Positions 13,237-26,214 are shown, counted from the stretch's first letter. The stretch: 64,000 nucleotides of DNA from Sapria himalayana (GCA_029783825.1 JAREIK010001468.1:4076261-4140260); one strand, 5' to 3'. Notes: a model not told the origin generated them from the sequence alone. Made by a program: numbers and translations.

Positions 13237-14518
13237 TAGAGATGTCAAGTAGGTTGGGTGCCCCAGACACAATATGAGGCATGACCCAAAATAGTCATTC
13301 TACGACAGTAATAGCATGGTCCAAAATTATGTCTAGACTATGGTCGTGTCAGGCATGTAGGCATGACACATGCCTCGAGCACATGGCTAATTTTAAAAAA
13401 AATTAGTCATACAATCTAAGTAGTAGTTTGCTCTATCAATAGGCCATTTTTTGAACATTCACCGTCATGGTTAATTTAGGCCATTTTTTGACCATTAATC
13501 ATGTGGCCTAAAAATGGCCTATTGACAGAGCAAACCTCGCCAGTAGGCCATTTTTTAACCCCAAACTCCTAAGGAATAACAAAGATAGTGATAGGATAGC
13601 TTCTGCATTTGTCATGTCAGTAAAAAAAGTAAATTTTAGGAGTCGATGAATTGCTTCCAATGACTCTTAGGCTGAAATCTGATAGCGGTAGAATTTCTAC
13701 TTTATTTTCGAATTTAAAAAATATAAAATTAAAAAGAAATACAATATATAGATCTATTTATTCAAAAAAATATTCTATAAATATCTAACTCATATTTTAG
13801 TTATTAACAATTAATTTATAAACTCTTCTTCTCTCATCTCCTCTCAATGTATTAAAAATAATATTATGTCATATTTTAAGATTTTTTTAATTAGTTGTAA
13901 TTTTTATTTTATGAAGTGGAGTGTTGCTATTATCCTAATATTTCGTGATTAGGTCTTAGAAGCATATAAGCATGAGAATACAAGATGCAAGTACTACATC
14001 CAAATTGTCTATTGTATATTGAATAATAAGGTACACATTATAATTTATTATTCTTATTTTATTTTAAATCTTAGATTATTAAATTTAAATTAAATAATAA
14101 AAAGTGTGAAACATTAAAAAATGGTATTTTGTGAATTAAAAAAAATGAATTAGACCTATATATTGATAATAATGATAATCAAACTAAAAGGGGGCCAAGA
14201 TTGAAACTAGGTTCTATCCAATGGTTCGACCTATTTTCCTAAAAACTTTAAAAATAAATGAACTTTAACTGTTAAAGTTGTGGAAGTGACATGTCATTAC
14301 TAGCCTAACCTGGCATGACCTAGTTCAACCCAACAGAATTGGCATGCTCTGTTAATAAAGCCATGTCATCATGATATATTGAGTTGACATGATATTTGGC
14401 CATGTCGGCACGACATGACATGGGCTTTTTTGTGTCGTGCCCACCATGACCCGGTAGCCCAACTGAGCCTTCATATTTTTGGCCACATCAATACGACACA
14501 ACTTGTTTGACACCTTCG
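13237..14518. mobile_element. hAT-type non-autonomous element, 1282 bp
   Basis: The left end is TAGAGATGTCAAGTAGGTTG and the right end, reversed, CGAAGGTGTCAAACAAGTTG. The flanks TGCTCCAC (13229-13236) and TGCTCTAC (14519-14526) form an 8 bp target duplication with one mismatch, as expected for hAT elements. Unit A of the surrounding duplication has the uninterrupted site (ATACTTTACCATATTTTT near 12425), confirming insertion. The interior has no transposase. Confidence 0.8.
13424..13535. repeat. Inverted repeat inside the hAT-type element
   Basis: GTTTGCTCTATCAATAGGCC at the left is matched by the reverse complement of GGCCTATTGACAGAGCAAAC at the right, with AAAAAATGGCC words inside, so the strand can fold into a long hairpin. 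Confidence 0.7.
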
Positions 14519-15204
14519 TGCTCTACCATATTTTTGGTAAGTTCTTCATATTTATCTTTCAAAACCATCTGATAATAATTTTGAGTAACTAATTGATACA
14601 TTTGAAAATGTACCCACTTCTTATTGATCAAATATTAACTATCTAATTATAAATTCATGGAATGTTGCCATGTCCTTTCCATGGTTCTTATGATGTTAGT
14701 AATGATATCTTTCTTTTTTTTGATATATTTGAGCAAATAGGATTCATCCATTTGAGTCTTGAAATGTGTTTGACAATTATGTAATATGTTCAATTATGTG
14801 ACATTGAAATGAATTTTTTGTTAATGATCTCTTCTCAACTATATTATGTAGCAAATATATATTTGTGCTTCTTATCAACTAGATTTTTAAATTATAATGA
14901 TTCTGTTATTATTTTTCTTTAGTGATGTGACTTTGGTGACCATAATTTGTAAAAACTAGTTTTTGGCATAAGTTTTTTTTTTTAATATTTGAAGAATGAC
15001 ATTAATGTTGTACATTTTTTTTTGCTACATGCTCTATCCTTACTTTCTATGGAGGTTATATCAATTTCATTTCATTGATTCTCACATTGTCAACAACATT
15101 AATATGTTATTATTGCCTTTTAAAGAATGGATGTGGGATGAACACATCTCATAAATCTCTAGAGTAATTAATTGATCAATGTGGTAGTTTATAAAATTCA
15201 TTAG

Positions 15205-16110
15205 AGGTGTTCAAATTCGAATAAGTCACGTGACCTAGCTTAGTCCAACAAAAGTGATCCTAGCCCTCATATTCCTTGTGACATGGATATTTTCCCATGA
15301 ATGATCTAGGTCAAATAAGTGCCCTAGATTTTGCCTGACATAACCAAGCACTATCTGAACTTGGGTTCATGTATCACATGCCATGAGACTAGTGCACATC
15401 CAAACCATGTATGACTAGTCGCCCATTTGGGTGCTATTAAGCACTAGGGTGTCATGTCGGGTGGTTCTAGTTTTTGGGTTGTACCCTTCTAGCTTGACAT
15501 GCCCTACAGCTATTCACATTGCTAGCTGATAAATGTGAAATGCTAGTCCACCTTCTCTTTTAGAAACTTGAGCCACAAAATGGATCATGTCAGACGAGTA
15601 ATTATTTGGATGACTCTAAAACTAAGTTAAAGTATGTCGTGTGGGCTGTTCAAGAACAAGTTACATAATAATAGAACCACTTTCATATTTAAGATAATGG
15701 TTGATTGAAATATAACATAAGGACATATGAACAAAATAGTATGTTCAATCAAAACAACGTGAAAGTGGAGAGAATAGATTTGGGAAAGGGTTGATAGGTT
15801 AACATCTACTAATTGGGTAATGATGAGAAGATGTTGCCCGATCTCTTTGTCATGCCTTTCATAGGTAGTTGAGAATTAAGATGAGGTGAGTCTCGATCTT
15901 AATCAAAGCTTTCTACTTTGCTGGTGTTCTACTAATAATGTTTTGAGGGAGAGTCATTGATTGATGTTCAAGTATTTTTATCAATTGTAATGTCTACTTT
16001 TTTATCCTTTTAGGCTGATCTCAAGGACCACTATAAGCATCAATCACTTAATCACACTCCAATTACTAGTGTTGAGATTAGGAATGGCAAAAAGATGGGT
16101 TTGGGTTGGG
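15205..16110. other. Fragments resembling hAT-element ends
   Basis: 15205 (TTAGAGGTGTTCAAATTCG) and 16083 (TAGGAATGGCAAAAAGATGG followed by GTTTGGGTTGGG) look like left ends of plant hAT elements. No matching right ends were found, so extents are unknown. Confidence 0.35.
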
Positions 16111-17493
16111 CCAAACCTACCCCATTCCCATCTCAGTTATATACTTTTTTTTATTTCCATCCCAAACTTGGAATGTGGTGGGTTGATGAATCCTATCCCC
16201 ATTACTAGTGTTGATCACCCCTCCTCACTTTATAATTATTGATTTATTTTTGGACAATGAGCCTTATATTAAGGAAATGTAAACATGGTCTAAATTTTTC
16301 TCATGTTCAAAATATATAACTTATGATATAACCCATATTTAAGAAATTAGTCAAGCCTTCAACAAATAAAATTAACCAGATGTGTGCTACTACTTTGACG
16401 AAATCCTTGAGTCCTCGTACCTAAGGAAATATCTTGGGACACTTGAAGGAAGATGTTCATGCATGTTTAGATGAATGTATCAACTTCATTTATAATTTCT
16501 TCCAACATATATAAATCAAACAGGGGTCAAGCAAGTATGAGTGAAACAACTATCAAAGCTAACATAATCTGCATTTTTCGATCTTCATTGGACACGTCCA
16601 ATAATTTAAGCACAAGAAAATTTCAAAAAGATTTTTCAACATCTTTCATTACCTCTACCATGACTAATATTTTATAATGATGAAAGTGAGAGCATATACC
16701 TAGAATATAATCATTAAACAACAAGTGTAAAAAGGGCACTCTACTTCTAAAATTCAATATTATCGTGACAAGAAAAAAAATATTTGGTTCTTGCAAATGG
16801 CAATATCTAAAGCTTGAAATGAGGAAGGTTTTCTTTTCAAACTAATTGGGGAAATTTATTCACCATTTTGATGATCTATAATTCTATAGAAACAAGATGT
16901 TAAAATAAAGATAACAACATCATATTTATAAATAAAAGAGCTTTAAAAATAAAATTGTTCCCATGAAAAGAGCATCAGACACGTATTATTCCCATTATAT
17001 TGTTAAAGACTAATATTAAATTAAAAAAGAACAAAAAATATTGTTCACATGAATAACGACCCATGATGTATATCTAAAAACCAAATCCAACTCAGGTAAA
17101 GTGTCCGTGAAAACTCTTATTTATATTCTTCCTTCATAATTATGAGATTAACCCCTATATTTAAAATCAAATAATCACCAAACATGTGTAGTAATTACAA
17201 AAATACATAAAACTTCATTAAAAATAATTCATTCCCACATAATAGACTATCTTTTATTTTATTTCACAACCAATTTTAAACTCACATCAAGGCTTCCAAT
17301 GTATATGGATGAGATCTACTACAATGTTTTAATACCATCCTACCACTCATACTAAATGCTGACTTTCATGTAACCTTATATACTATTATGAAATATATAT
17401 CTTTAATTATTATATGTAGAGTTTTATACTTAATACAATATTTTTTTAACATATGAAAATAATGAAATCGACAATCTTTGGTAAAATAGGATT

Positions 17494-19275
17494 TTATGAG
17501 TAGTAATCTAAGTCCAACTTAATATCAGATACTAGAATGACACTATAAACAATTAAATTAGCTCTAAGGGAGTTGAACTCGATGAAATACCATTGAATTA
17601 CATTTTTTTTGACCCATATGAGACTTGCTTTGTAATCCAAGAGCACGTCACAACATAATTGATGATTTTTTCTAATCTCACATGAAGCTTCAGACCCATA
17701 CATGTTTGGGAAATAGAACTCTAAAATCTTTTTTTTATATTTTTGGTCCATTACAATATGATACCCACTCTAATACTTGTCAAATTTTTTATCATATTTG
17801 ATGTCATCATCTTTATAGATATAACTTTATTTAAGCAAATAAATCAATCATATAATGCTTCTTTAATTTCATGCACATCAATGAAAAAAGTATTGGTGGC
17901 GTGATAATATCACCTTGAATTAAATTTCAACCTTCCACGTATTTCTTTCACTAAATTCTAATTTTCATCTGATGGCACTTTGACATACAAATTTTCATGT
18001 TGCTTCAAACATAGGAAGATATCTTCATATGTTATAGTTGTTGATAACATCAAGTATGTAGAATTCAATCATCTTACACCCAAGAAAGAACTTCTTATCA
18101 CTTGGAAAATGCAATTGGAGAGATAAATCCTCAATTTTTTCTATTTTTGATGGTGTTGCTGACCAATATGCAATATTCTCATGATTTTTTTTTTTCGAAT
18201 TATACTCCAGTGACATCTAAATCTTTTTCATAATCAAATTCAAGATATGTGTTGCACAACACATGAAAGAATTTTTCATCCAATAAAAACGAATCACTTG
18301 AAGATAATTTTATGAAGAGGATATCTATCATTCCACCATTGCTCGAGCAATTATCCATAATGATTATATATATTATTCTATCAAAATTTAAATCCCACAA
18401 AAAATCTAGTAACGCATAAAAAAAAACCTTTTTATTATGTGGAGGAAGAAGATAAGCAAAGCTATACGAAATGAGAAAAATATATTATTAATATGGTAAT
18501 ATCATCAAATGAAAAAAAAAATTTAAAATACAAATTTAAGCAAATAACTTTTTTAATCTCACAATACGATACTGTGAAACCAAGATGCATTAATATAATG
18601 CCCAATAATACTCTTGTAACATTTTCTTTTATTGGATGTCCGTATATTAGTTGTGATAATAATTATACTCTCAAGTTTTTCCATGTTACTATTTATTTTA
18701 CCATTCTCTATCTCATAGATCTTCATTATGTCATCCCTAAGTGCTGTAGGAGATGATTTTAATAAAAAGTTTAAGGCACTAACAAAATCTCTAAATCATG
18801 TATGATCAATAATTGAAAAAGGATATCGATGCAATATAATTGCATGAGCAAGCTTTATACTTGAAATATCTTGATCATATATAAAATCATCAATTTGAAT
18901 TTTTCCATAATATTTTCTCTCCACTACTAATAACTATTGTTTAATATCAATGTTTATGTTTCATGAATTTATCTATATGTATGTATAAAGGCTTGGTCTC
19001 ATTCTTACTATTGGCCTTGCACTCTGTCTTGCAATACTTACAAATAGCATAATCTTATCCATCTTCTATACCTTTCTCAAAATTATTCCAGATCATTAAT
19101 GTTAGTTTTCTTTTTCTATATGTCATTGCTATAAAAGTAATTGATTTATTAATTATTAGGGTACAAATGTGGATAGTGTTGGAGCAAAATGGAGCTTGAA
19201 TATCAAAACTCTGTTTCAGAACTTTTAATGTACCCATAAATTTATTAATTAATTGTTTCAATGATTTAAATTTTT
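17494..19275 (-). pseudogene. Decayed hAT transposase (BED zinc finger, RNase H-like fold)
   Basis: On the - strand, in order: a BED finger near 19270-18990 (RKRKLTLMIWNNFEK, then CKYC and a KANSKNETK-like stretch); the catalytic-fold region near 18400-18200 (IIIMDNCSSNGGMIDIL, EKFFHVLCN); IAYWSATPSKIEKIEDL near 18150; and the late block MDQKYKKKILEFYFPNMYG near 17751. All are typical of plant hAT (RICESLEEPER-like) transposases. Several frameshifts and stops separate them, and the histidines of the BED finger appear lost, so it is inactive. Terminal repeats were not matched; a candidate left end lies at 16083. Confidence 0.75.
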
Positions 19276-20019
19276 TAATAATTTTTTTTTTCTGAAATGT
19301 TATTGAATATATTAAAATCCATATTGTATATTGTTTGGTTTCAATATATATATATTTTTAAATTAAAATTAAATTTACTAAATTTATTTTTATAATTATG
19401 TGACAAAATATTTTATTTAAATTATTCATAGCATTTTTTTAGTATTAAAAAGTAAAAATCTAATGATAATTCTACCCAAATTAATTTTTTTTTTAATAAT
19501 TGAACCTTTCAATTTTCAAAAATCCATATTATATATATTTTTTGTCTAAAAATATATTATTAATTCTCAAAATAATGATCTGAAATTATTTTTTAAATAA
19601 AACTTATTTAGTCAATTAATATGTTGCACAATATTAATATAATAAACAACCAAGCACAACGAAATAATCAACAAATACAAATTCAATACAATTAAAAATT
19701 CAATTTAAACAGAAACTATAAATTATAATAAAAACATGGGATTTGAAATCTTTATGTCTTGATCTATTCTTAAAATTTTTTTTAAATATACATCAAAACA
19801 AAAAAATAATAATTTGTTTTTCCATTTTGGGGCCAAAAAAAATCGAAGCTCAAATTTTCTCCGGGAATCTTCACTTTCAAAATAAAAATTAAGCAATTTT
19901 TGAAATAAATTTTAAATTTTATGAGCTGATGCTATTCGAACCCGCAACTTATTGGTTCTTTACGTGCTGAAAAAAAGATCCAACTATTAATATTAATACA
20001 TTTTTTAAGCCCAAAACAA

Positions 20020-20065
<46 letters not shown>

Positions 20066-20900
20066 TTTTAATATATAAATATATTTATATATGTATATAT
20101 ATGGACACACACACACACCATGTACAATTATATATATATATGTGCGTGCGTGTGTGTGTACACACATGCACACACGCATGTTATATATATATATATATAT
20201 ATATTCATGCATATGAATATATATATATATTCATGCATATGAATATATATGTATATATATTTATATATGTATATGAATACACGCACGCACGCACGCATAT
20301 TTATTTATAATGTGTGTGTGTGTGTGCATATATAAATATACATATATATAAATATATACCCATATATAAACATATACATATTTATATGTATATGAATACA
20401 CACAAACACACACACACACACACACATATATATAACAATAGTGCTTATATATATGTGTGTGTGTGTGTGTGCGCGTGCATGTTTGTGTGTGTGTGCACAT
20501 ATATAAATATACAAATATATAAATATATAAATATATATAAACATATACATATTTATACATGTATATATATTTATATAAGTATATGAATACACACACACAC
20601 ACATAGTTATTTATAATATACGTGTGTGTGTGTGTGTGTGTATCTATCTATCTATCTATCTATTACAAAATACATTAGTACTTATATAAATAAATAAATA
20701 AAATAAATAAATAAATAAATAAATATTTTTTATATTTATATTTATATTTATATTTATATTTTATATTTATTTATTTATTTGTATGTTTTTTTATTTATTT
20801 ATATATGTATATTGTATAGAAATATTTACATTTAAAAATATATCCATACATACTTATATATACATATGTATGTATGTATATATGTATGTATATATAACAA
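20020..20900. repeat. Compound microsatellite block
   Basis: Long runs of TA, CA/TG, ATATAA, GTAT, TATC and TAAA repeats follow one another with little other sequence. Six-frame open frames here (Tyr/Ile or His/Thr-rich) are artefacts of the repeats. Confidence 0.9.
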
Positions 20901-20988
20901 TACTTTAAAAAAATATACCAAAACTTAAATATTTTTATTTTGGGTCCCTTAAATATATATTTCCCAAAAATCTATGTAATTTTTGTGT

Positions 20989-21281
20989 TGTTAAAAAAAT
21001 GATCGTACAGATTCATATTGCTAAATGATAGTGCGAAGAAAGAAAAATCGAAGAACAAATAAGCTGATTTACGTGATTCAGTTAATTCGACCTACTTCCA
21101 CGGGTAAGAAGAGAGATTTCTTATTACAGTGGGGGGACCAAAGAGAGCACAAAGAAAACTCTATTTTACAAAATATTAATTGCTTGAACTATATTTTTGA
21201 GCTCCCACAATATCGGGTTGGGTTACAATTCGGGTCGACCCACAATCTGAGTCTGCCATATTAAATTCAAGGCAATCAACA
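20989..21281 (-). repeat. 3' LTR of the Copia element
   Basis: It is collinear with 25912-26206, sharing TACAGATTC-TATTGCTAAAT, AGAGAGATTTCTTATTACAG and TTACAATTCGGGTCGAC. Small differences show age since insertion. Confidence 0.88.
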
Positions 21282-21390
21282 ATTCTCCACTTTAACTTGA
21301 ATTTTCCAAGCCAAAAAAAAGAACCTCTCCCTATGATCTATGTCCCGAAGAGCCTCATATTATGTGAACATTCACCTAGTCCAAGCTATG

Positions 21391-22622
21391 TTAGGAATTG
21401 CCTACGGGCAATGACTTTGCGAACATATCTCCTGGATTATCAACTATGGCTATCTTCTTTATGGAGAATGACCAATCCTCTATTGCATCTCGAATGAAAT
21501 TTAACCTGACATCAATATGTTTTGATCTCTCATGATACACTGGATTTTTTGCCAACCTTAACACACCTTGACTATCACAATAAATGATAGGTCTCGTCAC
21601 ATCCAAACCCAAGCTATCAATAAGACCATGCAACCACATACCGTCTTTTACCCTGTTGTATATATATTTTATTTTGATAAACTATTTTGTATAACCAGAA
21701 TATTTTACTATTTCAATATTGTGTTAGTGCAAGAAATAAGATATTGAAAGGTTGAGAATGCAGTAATAACATAATAACGAGGGTCCCGAAGAAATTTTTG
21801 GAGCACAACCCAGTCCATCGAGTGATCCGACCTACTCCATTATTGATATAAATTATTTTTTATTTCTATTTTCTGACTAGTGTAATTTTGCGTGTGAAAC
21901 TGATCATCTCCATTTTCTCCTTCCTGCATGATTTTTCTTCATGATTATTTCTGCTCACAATCTCTAAGACTTATTTTGGTTATAATCTATAAGCACATAA
22001 GTATTTTTTGGTGGATATAGCTAGTCATGTTAAATGACTAGTGAACAAAGTTACTTTTTGCCTCATTGTTGTGGTTGTGATTTCTGTCATGGTTTGTTAA
22101 ATTGACTATGGATATATATATATCATTTGTTATTTGTTGTTCTCTTCTTCTGAATCTCTAAAATCAAAATCATTAGAAGCTAAATTGCCTAACATGCCCC
22201 TTCTGTCAATGACATGTATTTTGCTTCAGTAGTAGACAAAGCAATCGTGGACTGAAGTGTTACTTTCTAACTAATAGTACATCCATAACATGTCAGGGAT
22301 CTCCTTCTCATAGTGTCTCCACCATAGTCAGAATATGTATAGCCAACAAGACCACTAGTACAACCATTAATACCATAAACCAAATATTACTCGTGACTTT
22401 CAAGTATCGTATACTCCATTTAACTGCCTTCTAGTGAGATTTTCCAAGATTACTCATAAACCTGCTTACTATACTAATAAGATGGGCTAAATCTGGCCTA
22501 GTACACACCATGGCATACATCAAGCTTCCAACTACACTTGAGTAAGGAACCCTACTCATGTAACCCTTCTCTTTATCAATACTAGGTAATGGACTAGCAT
22601 CAAGTTTAAAGTGTGCTGCCAA
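21391..22622 (-). pseudogene. Copia RNase H, split by a nested insertion
   Basis: The upstream part includes MSRVPYSSVVGSLMYAMVCT and TTEAKYMSLTE, the downstream part MWLHGLIDSLGLD, IYCDSQGVLRLAKNPVYHER and SKHIDVRLNFIRD. The two parts are separated by 541 bp of foreign sequence at 21654-22194. Confidence 0.85.
21654..22194. mobile_element. Nested insertion, probable solo LTR (541 bp)
   Basis: It begins TGTTGTATATATATTTTATT and ends AATTGCCTAACA, the TG...CA ends expected of an LTR. It is flanked by TACCC (21649-21653) and TGCCC (22195-22199), a 5 bp duplication with one change. It interrupts the RNase H reading of the host Copia element. It does not match the host's own LTR. Confidence 0.65.
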
Positions 22623-22639
22623 GGGAGTACTAACCAGCT

Positions 22640-23322
22640 TAGATTGTTCAATCTAGAACAACTATAGCACCTTCTCAATGTACTTTTACTGAGATACATA
22701 CGGTAGGCTTGCTCTCCTATCTCTCCAAATTTCCATGCCTAAAATTTTCTTGGCTGCATCCAAATCCTTCATTTCAAACTCACTGCACAACAAAGTCTTC
22801 AAATTGTTAATATCAATCTTATTCTTAGATGCAATTAACATGTCATCCACATATAGCAAAAAATAGATAAAAGAACCATCTGGTAGTTTTTTAGTGTAAA
22901 TGTAGTTATCAAAGGAATTTCGAACAAACTCCTAGGAGATCATAAATGCGTCAAACCTCTTATACCACTGCCTAAGAGACTGTTTCAACCCATATAGGGA
23001 TTTCTTCAGCTAACACACATGGTCTTCCCTTTTAGAATCAACAAATCTCTCTAGTTGAGACATAAATATTCTCTTCAAGATTCCCATGTAAGAAAGTAGT
23101 TTTCACATCAAGTTGTTCTAACTCAAGGTCCAATGTACTCACCATGGCTAGAAGAACTTGAATGGTCTTATGATTTACAACTAGCGAAAATACTTTATGA
23201 TAGTCAATTCCATCCTTCTGTAAAAAACCCTTCGCTACAAGCCTTTCCTTGAATCTGGCTGATTCAACCTCGGGAATACCTTCTTTCTTCTTGAACACCC
23301 ATTTGCTTCCCACTAGTTTCAC
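22640..23322 (-). pseudogene. Copia reverse transcriptase
   Basis: It begins MKLVGSKWVFKKKEGIPEVE and contains ARFKERLVAKGFLQKDGIDY and LEQLDVKTTFLHGNLEENIY. The catalytic YVDD is intact near 22836-22856 (FLLYVDDMLIAS), but stops interrupt the frame near 23020 and elsewhere. Confidence 0.85.
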
Positions 23323-23329
23323 ACCCCTT

Positions 23330-24575
23330 AGTAATGATACTAGATCCCATGTTTTGTTCTTTGACAGTGACTATATCTCCTCATTTATGGCAATCAACCA
23401 TTCATCTGCTTTTTTACTCTGTATTGCCTTTTTGTATGACTTTGATTCACTAGAATCAATTTTTTGTGCGACTGTCAAAGCAAATACAATAGTACTAGTA
23501 TCAACACAGTCTGCATACCTTGAAAGATTTCTAATTTCTCTCCTTGGTCTCCTCGCTGCTATATTTTGTGACTTGTCTTCCTACATGTCCCTGGGTTGTT
23601 CTATAGGATTAGTAGTCATCCTCTTTAGAGTTTTATCCTCAAACTCCATCTTCTAGTCTACACTGTAAAATTTATTACCTGCAAGATCACAAAGCTCCTC
23701 TCTCTAGCCAAACATAGTAGACTCATCAAATGTGACATCTCTGCTAATAATAAATTTTGAAGTTCTATCCTTTTTAGTACACCACAATTTATACCCTTTA
23801 ACTCCAACAACATACCCTAGAAATATGCATTCCATTGCCCTAGCCTCAAGTTTACAATCATTAATATGAGCATAAGCAGGACAACCAATGAACCAAATAT
23901 ATGCAAGCCAGAATAATTAGAGAGTATTGTATCATGCATCTTGAGGAGTTTTAAAATCAATTGTAGTTGATGAAGATCTATCTATCATATAACAAGTAGT
24001 ATTAATTACTTCAGCCCAAAATTACTTTGAAAGTCCTGCGTTTAATCGCATGCATCAAGCATGCAACTCCATTCTATTGTGGTGTATGTCATACAATGTT
24101 GTGCCTCACTATACCTCCTTTCTTGCTGAACTCATCAAATAGTGCATTGTAGAATTTCAACCCATTATTTGTTCTAAGTGTCTTGACTTATTTCCTAGTA
24201 TATTTTTCAACCATATCTTCCACTCCTTGGACCACCCAAATACCTCATCCTTTGACTTCAGAAAAAACACTCAAAATTTTCTAGAATAGTCATAAAAAAA
24301 GGTAACAAAGTATTTGTATCTACCATGTGATTCAACCTGAGAGGGACCCCATAAATCCGAATGAATTTACTCAATGATACCTATAAAAGTGTGCTTGCCA
24401 GAACTGAACTTGACTCTATGTTGCTTGCCCATAACATAAGTCTCACAGAATTTTAGTTTCCCATTTTCATAGTGTGTCTGCCAGAACTTAATAATCCCTA
24501 TTTTCTCAATATTGTAAGAACTTTCTCACTCATATGACCCAATCTATGATGCCATAACTCTGTACAATCATCATG
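23330..24575 (-). pseudogene. Copia integrase region, decayed
   Basis: It lies between protease and reverse transcriptase. Pieces such as the GHMSEKVLTILRK-like start, a GLKFYNALFDEFSKKGG-like block and a GVVHDFKTP-like block can be read in different frames on the - strand, but stops prevent one reading. Confidence 0.6.
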
Positions 24576-25178
24576 CTACTCTAATGAACGAGAAACTATC
24601 ACTATTCCCATTATTGAATTTCTTGCCAAGATAAAAATTTCATGTTGCAATTTACCATTTATTACTATCAGAGCATCCTTTGAAACTTCAATTTGCCCAT
24701 CTTCATCAAAATAACTATACCCTTGCTTATCAAGAGTACCAAAGGAAATCAAATTTTTCCGTAGGTCAGGAACATGCCAACCATCAATTGTTTTGACCAT
24801 CTCATCATACATCTTAATCTGGATAGAACCACTCCCTTTGACATGAAGCTCCTCATCATTATCCAATTTTACACTAGCATTCCATTCCTTAAAGGAAGTA
24901 ACTAGTTTCTTCGAAGTTCTCATGTGATAAGATGCACTTGTGTCCTTGACCCAGGTATTTGCAGAACCTAAAGTATAGACAGTCAAAACATCGCTACCCT
25001 CACCTACATTAGAACTATCGTGCACTACACTTGCACTAGCTTTGCATTTGATTCCTTCTTTTTGTTTCCCTTCTTCCAATGTGGGCATTCTTTTATGATG
25101 TGCCCCCTTCTTTACAGTGATAGCACCGAGGTCCATTAGACTTTGATTTTGAATGTGACTTACTCTTACTGCCTCCAT
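24576..25178 (-). pseudogene. Copia gag C-terminus, protease and pre-integrase region
   Basis: An open run of 200 codons. Around codons 80-110, WVKDTSASYHMRTSKKLVTS corresponds to the aspartic protease site (normally W-DSGAS-HM); the catalytic Asp-Ser-Gly is here Asp-Thr-Ser, so the protease looks mutated. WHVPDLRKNLISFGTLDKQG follows, as expected before the integrase. Confidence 0.8.
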
Positions 25179-25283
25179 CTCTTTCCTTGTTCATGCCCTT
25201 ATTAACAATCAGACCAGAATCTGCTCCACCATCATTAGAACCATAGACCTTTCTTTTCAATTATTTAGACTGCATAGCATCCT

Positions 25284-25475
25284 TCACATCATTGACAAAA
25301 ATAATCTCTCTTCCATACAACATAGTGTCAACAAAATTTTCATATGAATTAGGCAAAAAACACAAAAGAATGATGATTTGATTCTCATATCAATTTTAAC
25401 CCCAACACCTTGCAAGTCTAGAATGTTTCTGTTAAAATTGTCAGCATGATCTTTTACCTGTGTACTTTCTGACAT
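25284..25475 (-). pseudogene. Copia gag fragment
   Basis: VKDHADNFNRNILDLQGVGV matches the conserved gag stretch of plant Copia elements (SVxDHIxxFNxLxxDLxxxGV). A frameshift follows shortly after. Confidence 0.75.
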
Positions 25476-25911
25476 CCATAAAGTATAAAAACATTACTTC
25501 AAATACATATGGTTTGTTAAGGATTTCTTTTGGTACTTGCTTTCTAGTTTCTTATAACTACACAATATTGGTTTCATCAACAACCTCACTCAAGACTTCG
25601 TCAGTTATACTCAACAGAATTGTGCTATGTGCTTTTGCCAAAATCTCGACCTTCTCCTCCACCTTCAGACTCTCGGGCAAAGTTTCTTCTTCGTCTAACA
25701 CTACCGCACTTCCTTGCTAAACCAGAACAACCCTCATCTTCACCTTCCACAGGGTGAAATCATTTGATCCATTAAACTTCTTTATATCAAACTTGTAGGA
25801 TGACATCTTGATCAGTAAACGAAATCCCATATCTTGATCAACAAATTAAATCCTAGGTACCCAAAAAAAAACTAAATCAGAAATTCTTGGTAACCTACCT
25901 CTAATAACAAT

Positions 25912-26206
25912 TGTTTTAAATAAAATGATCATACAGATTCGTATTGCTAAATGTTGGTGCGAAGAAAGAAAAATTAAAGAACATACAAACATATTTACGT
26001 GATTTGGTCAATTCGACTTACTTCCATGGGCAAGGAGAGAGATTTCTTATTACAGTGAAGCAGCCAAAGACAAATCAAAGAAAACCCTATTTTACAAAAT
26101 GGAACTGCTCAAACTATATCTTCAAGTCGGGTTACAATTTAGTCGGGTTACAATTCGGGTCGACACACAATTCGAGTCGGCCCTATTAAATTCAAGGCAA
26201 TCAACA
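25912..26206 (-). repeat. 5' LTR of the Copia element
   Basis: Mate of 20989-21281. It contains an internal short duplication (TCGGGTTACAATT twice near 26130-26160) absent from the 3' copy. Confidence 0.88.
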
Positions 26207-26214
26207 TTTTGTGT

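Larger units (their letters stand above)
12051..14971. repeat. Tandem duplication, ~820 bp units, second unit split by an insertion
   Basis: Unit A is 12051-12868. Unit B is 12869-13236 plus 14519-14971. They share many blocks in the same order, such as TTAGATAATTTGTT, CTCATCCACAA, TTTAATTACTATTTATA-TTT, CTGATAAT-ATTT and GCAAAAACTAGTTT. Unit A is 818 bp and unit B 821 bp once the inserted element is removed. What the unit originally was is not recognised. Confidence 0.75.
20989..26206 (-). mobile_element. Ty1/Copia LTR retrotransposon, full-length but inactivated
   Basis: Direct LTRs of about 295 bp lie at 20989-21281 (3') and 25912-26206 (5'). They begin TGTTGATTGCCTTGAATTTA on the - strand. 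Next to the 5' LTR is a degenerate primer-binding site (TTGTTATTAGAGG, compare TTGGTATCAGAGC), and beside the 3' LTR a purine tract AAAGTGGAGAAT. Flanks share TTTTGTGT (20981-20988, 26207-26214); Copia normally duplicates 5 bp, so part of the match may be chance. Order is gag, protease, integrase, RT, RNase H, as in Copia. Many stops break the frame, and a second element interrupts RNase H. Confidence 0.88.

Noticed and set aside
19930..19960. B-box-like GCGGGTTCGAATAGC on the - strand
   Set aside because: There is no A box or poly-A end that fits, so a tRNA or SINE cannot be supported.
20101..20604. Tyr/Ile/His/Thr-rich open frames
   Set aside because: They are products of TA and CA microsatellites.
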